Shown here one piece after another: positions 1-3,544 of a stretch of 6,184 nt of DNA. The DNA is from CAYUWK01 sp964580085 (GTDB lineage Bacteria > Patescibacteriota > Minisyncoccia > Minisyncoccales > CG1-02-41-26): assembly GCA_964580085.1 (NCBI GenBank), contig CAZOJF010000027.1, positions 1 to 6,184 on the forward strand, read 5' to 3'. Below the pieces are notes generated by a model, which worked only from the letters and a program-made list of their open reading frames with translations, searched no databases and was not told the DNA's origin. Numbering within the stretch: position 1 is the stretch's first letter; the number at the start of each line of letters is the position of its first letter. Both the position numbers and the translations under genes were made by a program.

Positions 1-69
1 CTTTCACTATTCGCGATTTTTTTTCTTATAATTTTTTTTCTAACAAGAGAAGAAAAGAAAGAAGGATAA
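1..69 (+). CDS. C-terminal end of a membrane protein (partial, 5' end outside window)
   Basis: Frame 1 is open from the left edge to a TAA at 67-69. It encodes 22 residues: a run of about 14 hydrophobic residues rich in Phe, Leu and Ile, then a charged tail (TREEKKEG). This is the usual look of a last transmembrane helix followed by a short basic/acidic cytoplasmic tail. A terminator-like hairpin follows the stop within 20 nt, which supports this being a true gene end. Too little is present to name a family. Confidence 0.6.
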   Translation, partial: LSLFAIFFLIIFFLTREEKKEG

Positions 70-84
70 AAAATAAAATTATTT

Positions 85-120
85 AAAGAGGTAGAGGAAC
101 AAAATTTCTACCTCTTTTAA
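85..120 (+). terminator. Rho-independent-like terminator after the partial membrane gene
   Basis: A perfect 11-bp inverted repeat, AAAGAGGTAGA (85-95) and TCTACCTCTTT (107-117), encloses an 11-nt loop. The T tract is short (TTTT at 115-118, partly inside the stem), so termination may be moderate or work in both directions. It sits just after the stop codon at 67-69, as expected for the end of the upstream transcription unit. Confidence 0.6.
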
Positions 121-147
121 ATTGCTTATCTATTTTAAAAATTAATT

Positions 148-321
148 TTAGATTATTAAAGGAGCCAATTTTTCTAAATCTTCCCTGATTTTTCCCCAAT
201 CTAAGGTTCTGAATGCGTCCTAGGGAACTATTGCTGCTATTTATTTTTCAACAAAAAGAGATTCTAACATCGTCCACAACCCGCAGTTAATAAAAAGCTC
301 ATCGTTAGGTAATTTTTTATC
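148..321 (-). pseudogene. Decayed coding remnant A, C-terminal part of an unrecognised protein
   Basis: Read on the minus strand from 321 to a final TAA at 150-148, one frame gives protein-like sequence interrupted by two in-frame stops: TAA at 243-241 and TAG at 222-220. Before the first stop it reads DKKLPNDELFINCGLWTMLE and then SLFVEK; between the stops IAAIVP; after the second DAFRTLDWGKIREDLEKLAP and then LII. A further in-frame TGA lies at 324-322, and there is no usable start codon. The segment DAFRTLDW matches DDFRTLNW in the remnant at 753-872, which supports former coding. I do not recognise the family; a helix-rich C-terminus such as that of a nucleotidyltransferase-type toxin is conceivable but unproven. 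Confidence 0.5.
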
Positions 322-550
322 TCACATCAAAAATCTTGCAATTAGAAATTAGAAGAATTTTTAGCCAGACGAGGATTAGGTGGTAAATTTGATCAAAATG
401 TCTGAAAAGGGTCGTGCATACGGCAAAATTTTGTAAAACAGGCACTCTAAACAGGAGTCAGAGCATAAGGAAAGCAAAACTAGTATCATAAAATGATAGT
501 GAAATCTTTAGTTCTAGGGCAAAATTGGTTCTATTTTATGAGTTGACAAA

Positions 551-570
551 ATTGAACCCGTGTTCAAAAT
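551..570. repeat. Imperfect 20-bp direct repeat, copy 1
   Basis: The 20 bases beginning ATTGAACC match 726-745 at 16 of 20 positions without gaps. This copy also contains the inverted repeat TTGAAC/GTTCAA (552-557/562-567). It lies in the gene-free region and could be a remnant of a duplicated segment or of a mobile-element end; neither can be proven here. Confidence 0.4.
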
Positions 571-725
571 AAACTTAAAAAGTGAAACATAGTTTCAAAC
601 AAGGGAAATAATTAGTATTATTTATTCTTTAGTTGGCGTATTTGAGAATTTAATCAAAGGCGTTTCTGTCTTCAAAGTTTATTCTTCTCTTTAAATTCTT
701 TTTTTTAGCTTTAATTTTTATAAAT

Positions 726-745
726 ATTGAACCTGAGTGCAGAAT
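726..745. repeat. Imperfect 20-bp direct repeat, copy 2
   Basis: This is the second copy of the motif at 551-570 (16/20 identical, the first 8 bases ATTGAACC exact). Here the GTTCAA arm has changed, so the small palindrome is lost. It lies just downstream (minus-strand sense) of remnant B's stop, suggesting that the repeat belongs to the flank of the decayed gene. Confidence 0.4.
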
Positions 746-752
746 AGGGGAC

Positions 753-872
753 TTAAACAGAGTCAGGTTGTAAAAATTCTTTGATTTGTGCTAAAATAGT
801 CTCAGGATAAGGAATTATTTCTATCCAGTTTAGAGTTCGGAAATCGTCCAATAGTCCCTGCCAAGTAGATCT
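753..872 (-). pseudogene. Decayed coding remnant B, related to remnant A
   Basis: The minus strand is open for 39 codons between an upstream stop (875-873) and a TAA at 755-753, with no start codon. The peptide has natural-looking composition: RSTWQGLLDDFRTLNWIEII, then PYPETILAQIKEFLQPDSV. It ends in a predicted amphipathic helix. It shares D-x-F-R-T-L-[DN]-W with remnant A, and the DNA under that motif also matches (TAGAGTTCGGAAATCGTCC at 831-849 against TAAGGTTCTGAATGCGTCC at 202-220, 14 of 19 identical). It ends about 22 nt before pheS, on the opposite strand. The most likely reading is the 3' end of a gene whose 5' part was deleted when pheS became its neighbour. A very small intact protein is unlikely without a start. 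Confidence 0.5.
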
Positions 873-894
873 TTATTAAATAAATTCGTAAAAA

Positions 895-1893
895 ATGAAT
901 TTAAAAAATCTTAAAGAAGAAATTCAAAAACAAGTTAAAAACTCTGAAGATTTAGAAACTCTTAATAATATCTATAAAAAATATTTAGGCAAAAAAGGAG
1001 AAATTGCTAAAGTTTTCAGTTCTTTAGGAAGTTTACCCGAGAAAGAAAGAAAGAACGTTGGTAAAGAGATAAATATATTTAAGAAAGAGATTAAAGAGAT
1101 ATTAGATAATAAATTAAAACAAGTCAGGGATAAACCAAAGAAAAGAGAAGGGAACAAGATTGATGTTACTGTTCCAGGCCAAAAGGTAAAACAAGGGCAT
1201 TTGCATCCATTAACTTTGGTCCAAAGAGAAATTGTTAGGATTTTTGAATCAATGGGATTTGAGATAGTTGAAGGACCAGAAGTTGAGAATGAATGGTATA
1301 ATTTCAATGCTTTAAATGTTCCAGATGATCATCCAGCAAGAGATATCCAGGATACATTATGGTTAAAACAAGATAAAAGCAAAGATAGCAAGAAGAATTT
1401 GTTAATGAGAACTCAGACTTCTCCAGTCCAGGTTAGGTATATGGAGAAGAATAATCCTCCTTTAAAGATTATTGTTCCGGGAAGGGTTTTTAGAAATGAA
1501 AGAACAGATGCTACCCATGATTGTGGTTTTTACCAATGTGAAGGATTAATAGTAGATAAAAGTATCTCGGTGGCCAACTTTAAAGCGATTATATTTGCTT
1601 TTTTAAAGGAGTTTTTTGAAGAAAATATAGAGGTAAGATTTAGGCCAGGATATTTTCCTTTTACAGAACCAAGTTTTGAAATAGATATCCGCAGGAAAAA
1701 AGGGGAGTGGCTTGAATTAATGGGAGCAGGAATGGTCCATCCTAATGTATTCAAAGTAGCTGGGTTAAATGCTAGTAAATGGCAAGGGTTTGCTTTTGGC
1801 ATGGGCATAGACAGATTAGCAATGATAAAATACAATATAAATGACATTAGGTTGTTTTATTCAGGTAATTTAAAGTTTTTAAGCCAATTTTGA
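895..1893 (+). CDS. pheS: Phenylalanine--tRNA ligase alpha subunit
   Basis: Catalytic subunit of the class II synthetase that charges tRNA-Phe with phenylalanine in the cytoplasm; the active enzyme is normally an alpha2-beta2 tetramer with PheT. At 332 aa it is close to the bacterial norm. Residues 1-80 form the lysine-rich coiled-coil arm that contacts tRNA. The catalytic domain starts at about 103: motif 1 region HPLTLVQREIVRIFESMGFE (104-123), motif 2 region GRVFRNERTDATHDCGFYQC (196-215), the substrate-pocket stretch FPFTEPSFEID (254-264), GAGMVHPNVF (277-286) and motif 3 GFAFGMGIDRLAMIKY (298-313). The start is well fixed: an in-frame TAA lies at 889-891, one codon upstream of the ATG. 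No Shine-Dalgarno is visible. The stop is TGA. pheT does not follow; the next gene encodes an ATP-cone protein 47 nt downstream. Confidence 0.97.
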   Translation: MNLKNLKEEIQKQVKNSEDLETLNNIYKKYLGKKGEIAKVFSSLGSLPEKERKNVGKEINIFKKEIKEILDNKLKQVRDKPKKREGNKIDVTVPGQKVKQGHLHPLTLVQREIVRIFESMGFEIVEGPEVENEWYNFNALNVPDDHPARDIQDTLWLKQDKSKDSKKNLLMRTQTSPVQVRYMEKNNPPLKIIVPGRVFRNERTDATHDCGFYQCEGLIVDKSISVANFKAIIFAFLKEFFEENIEVRFRPGYFPFTEPSFEIDIRRKKGEWLELMGAGMVHPNVFKVAGLNASKWQGFAFGMGIDRLAMIKYNINDIRLFYSGNLKFLSQF

Positions 1894-1940
1894 TTTAAAA
1901 TACAAAAAGGTCATTAAGTTTAATAAGTAATTTTATATAT

Positions 1941-2222
1941 ATGGCTAATGAAATTATTAAAAAAAACGGGGTAAAGGAAATGTTTGAGCCTAATAAAATA
2001 AGAACATCCATTACTAAGGCTATTGAAAGAGTTAATATACCCGAACAAAGGAAAGACGAAATAGTAGAAGAAGTTTCTGAAATAGTAATTGCTAATTTGA
2101 AAGAAAGGGGAGACGTTGAATCAAGCGAGATTAGAGAAAGTATTCTTAGTGAACTAGATCGTGTTGCTCCAGCTGTTTCTAATGCCTGGAGAGAATACGA
2201 ACAAAATAAAGTAAAAGAATAG
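1941..2222 (+). CDS. Stand-alone ATP-cone domain protein
   Basis: A 93-residue protein that is almost entirely one ATP-cone, the nucleotide-sensing domain known from class I/III ribonucleotide reductases and the NrdR repressor. Visible signs are the opening strand EIIKKNGVKEMFEPNKIRTS (4-23), with the typical K-x-x-G-x-x-E-x-F-x-x-x-K-I pattern, followed by helices and the segment VESSEIRESILSELDRVAPA (59-78). There are no cysteines, so the zinc ribbon that would make it NrdR is absent, and no reductase domain follows. Known family biology suggests binding of ATP/dATP. Its partner is unknown: it may act in trans on a reductase or regulator encoded elsewhere. The ATG is preceded by 'ttatatat' with no Shine-Dalgarno. 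The stop is 10 nt before the DUF167 gene, suggesting co-transcription. Confidence 0.88.
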   Translation: MANEIIKKNGVKEMFEPNKIRTSITKAIERVNIPEQRKDEIVEEVSEIVIANLKERGDVESSEIRESILSELDRVAPAVSNAWREYEQNKVKE

Positions 2223-2232
2223 AAATTATTAG

Positions 2233-2451
2233 ATGTTAATTAAAGTTAAGGTTTTTCCTTGTTCAAGAAGACAAGGCCTACTTAAAAAATCTCCAGATAG
2301 TTTTGAAATTAAAGTAAAAGAAAAACCCATAAAAGGCAATGCCAATAAAGCAGTTATTAAAGCCTTAATGGACTATTTTCAAATTTCTCAATCAGAAATA
2401 AAATTAATAAAAGGATTTAGAACAAGAAATAAAATATTTAAAATTGACTAG
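2233..2451 (+). CDS. DUF167 (YggU-like) family protein
   Basis: A 72-residue protein matching the whole DUF167 fold (YggU/MTH637 type, mixed alpha/beta). Diagnostic features are the first strand MLIKVKVFPCSRRQ, the central VKEKPIKGNANKAVIKALM segment (residues 28-46; family pattern 'P-x-x-G-x-A-N-x-A-[LV]', where Asn replaces Ala before the second Ala), and the closing IKLIKGFRTRNKIFKI (56-71; family pattern G-x-x-[ST]-R-x-K). It is at the short end of the family's usual 75-100 residues. The biochemical role of the family is not established; it is small and cytosolic. It starts 10 nt after the ATP-cone stop with no clear ribosome binding site, and its stop codon lies 3 nt before the -35 box of the next promoter. 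Confidence 0.88.
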   Translation: MLIKVKVFPCSRRQGLLKKSPDSFEIKVKEKPIKGNANKAVIKALMDYFQISQSEIKLIKGFRTRNKIFKID

Positions 2452-2454
2452 GGG

Positions 2455-2483
2455 TTGACAATTTTAAAGATATTTGCTATACT
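2455..2483 (+). promoter_or_regulatory. Strong sigma-70-type promoter (TTGACA - 17 bp - TATACT, extended -10)
   Basis: The -35 box TTGACA (2455-2460) is a perfect consensus, the spacer is 17 bp, and the -10 box TATACT (2478-2483) matches 5 of 6 positions. TGC just before the -10 adds an extended -10 element. Transcription should begin near 2490, directly before the structured RNA at 2498-2590. This is the best promoter in the window. It lies about 190 nt ahead of greA, with a terminator in between. Confidence 0.8.
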
Positions 2484-2489
2484 AGAATT

Positions 2490-2629
2490 ACATAAATAGG
2501 AGGAGCTCGAGTTTTTTAAATTATCTTCTTAAGAAGATAAAAAGAGAAATTAAATTTCTTTATATTTTAGAAAAAACAAGAGCTCCTTCTCACGAAAAAG
2601 ATGATTCAATATGAATTGTCTTTTTTATT
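2490..2629 (+). ncRNA. Putative structured small RNA or greA attenuator leader (unrecognised family)
   Basis: A strong promoter and a terminator bracket about 140 nt without a protein-coding frame. The RNA can form a Y-shaped fold. The outer helix is AGGAGGAGCTC (2498-2508) with GAGCTCCTTCT (2580-2590), 11 bp with one G-U pair. A 2x2 internal loop (GA/AA) follows, then an inner helix GTTTTTT (2511-2517) with AAAAAAC (2571-2577). This encloses two hairpins: TTATCTTC-TTAA-GAAGATAA (2521-2540, 8 bp perfect) and AGAGAAAT-TAA-ATTTCTTT (2543-2561, 8 bp with one G-U). The terminator hairpin at 2595-2625 completes the transcript. It does not show the hallmarks of 4.5S, 6S, tmRNA, RNase P or a hammerhead. 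It may be an independent sRNA, or a leader controlling read-through into greA; E. coli greA has a comparable leader that yields the GraL RNAs. The 3' end is estimated. Confidence 0.6.
2595..2629 (+). terminator. Rho-independent terminator between the structured RNA and greA
   Basis: The hairpin has AAAAAGATGATTC (2595-2607) paired with GAATTGTCTTTTT (2613-2625), loop AATAT. It gives 13 pairs, including two adjacent G-U wobbles in the middle, and the T tract at 2621-2626 forms part of the stem and the U-run. It lies about 50 nt before the greA ATG, so transcripts from the 2455 promoter must read through it to reach greA. Confidence 0.65.
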
Positions 2630-2635
2630 AAAGGG

Positions 2636-2663
2636 TTTACAAATCATCAAAAAAGTATAAGAT
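2636..2663 (+). promoter_or_regulatory. Possible greA-proximal promoter (weak)
   Basis: TTTACA (2636-2641; 5 of 6 against TTGACA) lies 16 bp before TAAGAT (2658-2663; 4 of 6 against TATAAT), within the A/T-rich stretch 'gtataagatta'. Initiation would fall close to the greA ATG at 2676, giving an almost leaderless mRNA, which would fit the lack of a Shine-Dalgarno there. The -10 match is weak and the region is A/T-rich enough for chance matches. Confidence 0.35.
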
Positions 2664-2675
2664 TAAACTACATAT

Positions 2676-3131
2676 ATGGTGAATTATTTAAACAAAAAAA
2701 GCCTAGAGAAGCTGAAAAAGGAGTTAGATTATTTAAAGAATACCGAAAGAAAAAATGTTGCTAAACAATTGGAACATGCTATTGGATTTGGTGATTTGTC
2801 TGAAAATGCAGCTTATCATGATGCCCGAGAGGCGAAAGAATCTTTAGAAATAAAAATTTCGGGGTTAAGCCAGAAAATAGAACAAGCTGTGATTATTAAA
2901 GTGCCTAAAAATACTAATCGTGTTCAAATTGGTTCTACTGTTTTTGTAAAATCTGGAAAAGATAAATTATGTTTTGAAATTGTTGATTCAGAAGAAGTTG
3001 ATACTTTAAAAGGAAAGATTTCCTATGATTCACCATTAGGGAAAACACTTTTAAATAAATCCAAAGGAGAAATAGTTAAAGTTAACACTCCATCTGGAAA
3101 TATTGAATATAAAATTATTAAAATAAAGTAG
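2676..3131 (+). CDS. greA: Transcription elongation factor GreA
   Basis: Cleavage factor that enters the secondary channel of RNA polymerase and stimulates removal of back-tracked RNA 3' ends. At 151 aa it is slightly shorter than the common 155-160. Residues 1-72 form the N-terminal antiparallel coiled coil. Its tip carries the family signature GDLSENAAYHDARE (39-52), including the acidic pair D40 and E43, equivalent to E. coli D41 and E44, which holds the catalytic magnesium in the polymerase active site. Residues from about 77 form the FKBP-like C-terminal domain, with SPLGKTLLNKSKGEIVKV (119-136). The start follows 'actacatat' with no Shine-Dalgarno. Upstream lie a terminator and a structured RNA, so greA may be set by attenuation from the distal promoter, by a weak proximal promoter, or both. 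Confidence 0.96.
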   Translation: MVNYLNKKSLEKLKKELDYLKNTERKNVAKQLEHAIGFGDLSENAAYHDAREAKESLEIKISGLSQKIEQAVIIKVPKNTNRVQIGSTVFVKSGKDKLCFEIVDSEEVDTLKGKISYDSPLGKTLLNKSKGEIVKVNTPSGNIEYKIIKIK

Positions 3132-3166
3132 AGGGCACGCTCAAAACGCCATTAGATATTATTGAT

Positions 3167-3195
3167 TTTATATTTGTAGTTATAGCTTTTATAAT
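3167..3195 (+). promoter_or_regulatory. Possible promoter of the membrane protein-transporter cluster
   Basis: A perfect TATAAT (3190-3195) lies 17 bp after TTTATA (3167-3172; 4 of 6 against TTGACA). It falls in the 109-nt gap between greA and the 99-residue membrane protein gene. Such boxes arise easily by chance in sequence this rich in A and T. The weak hairpin at 3201-3217 begins at the expected initiation point. Confidence 0.35.
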
Positions 3196-3200
3196 TTGTG

Positions 3201-3223
3201 TTTAGTATCTTACTAAATTTTTT
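3201..3223 (+). terminator. Weak terminator-like hairpin after greA
   Basis: TTTAGT (3201-3206) pairs with ACTAAA (3212-3217) around a 5-nt loop and is followed by six T residues (3218-3223). The order is right for a rho-independent terminator of greA, but the stem is only 6 bp and A/T-rich, so it would be weak. No better candidate exists between greA and the next gene. Confidence 0.3.
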
Positions 3224-3240
3224 ATTAAATAATTAAATAT

Positions 3241-3540
3241 ATGTTTTTTCTTATTTTAATTTCTGGTTTTATGGGCGGAGTGATAAGAGGATTAGTTGGT
3301 TTTGTTAAGCATCAATTTTCATATAAAAATGTTGGATTTAAAATAAACTATTTTTTAGGCATGGTTTTTTTATCAGGGATTATTGGGGTATTGGCCGTAG
3401 GAGCGATTAAAGAAGTTGGTTTTACATTTAATGACGCCTTTAGTCCAGCTTTAAGTTTTATTATTGGTTATGGCGGCGGGGATATGTTGGAAAATATTTA
3501 CAAAATTATAATTAAGAAATCTTCGTTATATTTAGAATAA
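3241..3540 (+). CDS. Small multi-pass membrane protein of unknown function
   Basis: A 99-residue protein with about three hydrophobic segments: residues 1-20 (glycine-rich, GFMGGVIRGLVGF), 37-58 (YFLGMVFLSGIIGVLAVGAI) and about 64-83, ending in GYGGGDMLENIYK. Basic stretches at 23-35 and in the C-terminal tail (KIIIKKS) would sit on the cytoplasmic side. Small size, glycine-rich helices and a G-G-G-D turn loosely recall holin-like or DUF4257-type small membrane proteins, but I cannot assign a family. The ATG follows 'taaatat' without a Shine-Dalgarno. The stop is only 4 nt before the adaptor gene, so it is probably co-transcribed with the export system. Whether it functions with that system is unknown. 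Confidence 0.75.
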   Translation: MFFLILISGFMGGVIRGLVGFVKHQFSYKNVGFKINYFLGMVFLSGIIGVLAVGAIKEVGFTFNDAFSPALSFIIGYGGGDMLENIYKIIIKKSSLYLE

Positions 3541-3544
3541 AAAT

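Larger units (their letters stand above)
121..894. other. 774-nt region without an intact gene; gene remnants and degenerate repeats
   Basis: No plus-strand frame stays open for long, and the minus strand has only short stretches broken by stops. Two stretches (148-321 and 753-872, minus strand) look like decayed coding sequence and are listed separately. Imperfect direct repeats occur at 551-570/726-745 and 447-461/753-766. Small inverted repeats occur at 552-567 (TTGAAC-CCGT-GTTCAA), 485-499 (TATCAT-AAA-ATGATA) and 730-736/763-769 (AACCTGA/TCAGGTT). An 8-nt T run at 699-706 follows an A/T-only inverted repeat (646-653/691-698). No tRNA, rRNA, CRISPR array or convincing promoter was seen; a TTGACA at 543-548 has no good -10 partner. 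The pheS promoter must lie here or further upstream, but none stands out. Confidence 0.6.

Noticed and set aside
198..222. GGTTCTGAATGC resembling a tRNA T-arm
   Set aside because: No matching 5-bp T stem, anticodon arm or acceptor stem can be built around it.
376..489. 37-codon minus-strand frame with an ATG, cysteine-rich, in the gene-free region
   Set aside because: No ribosome site, unnatural composition, and it lies among degenerate repeats; neighbouring frames are just as open.
543..571. TTGACA at 543-548 as a promoter for pheS
   Set aside because: Positions 16-18 bp downstream hold only CAAAAT/AAAATA-like sequence, a poor -10, and pheS is over 320 nt away.
646..706. Inverted repeat GAATTTAA/TTAAATTC followed by eight T residues as a terminator
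   Set aside because: The stem is almost only A/T with a 37-nt loop; expected often by chance in this composition, and no gene ends upstream of it.
780..894. T-box or other tRNA-sensing leader upstream of pheS
   Set aside because: No specifier stem, T-box sequence or terminator/antiterminator pair is present; this stretch is mostly the minus-strand remnant.
972..1307. 111-codon open frame on the minus strand inside pheS
   Set aside because: Antisense shadow of a clearly identified gene; its composition is low-complexity and no domain or ribosome site is visible.
1530..1847. 105-codon open frame on the minus strand inside pheS
   Set aside because: Lies antisense to motifs 2-3 of PheS; no recognisable protein features of its own.
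3132..3203. Short hydrophobic frame after greA (LDIIDFIFVVIAFIICV) as a small membrane peptide
   Set aside because: No start codon between the preceding stop and the hydrophobic run; A/T-rich DNA readily reads as Ile/Phe/Val.
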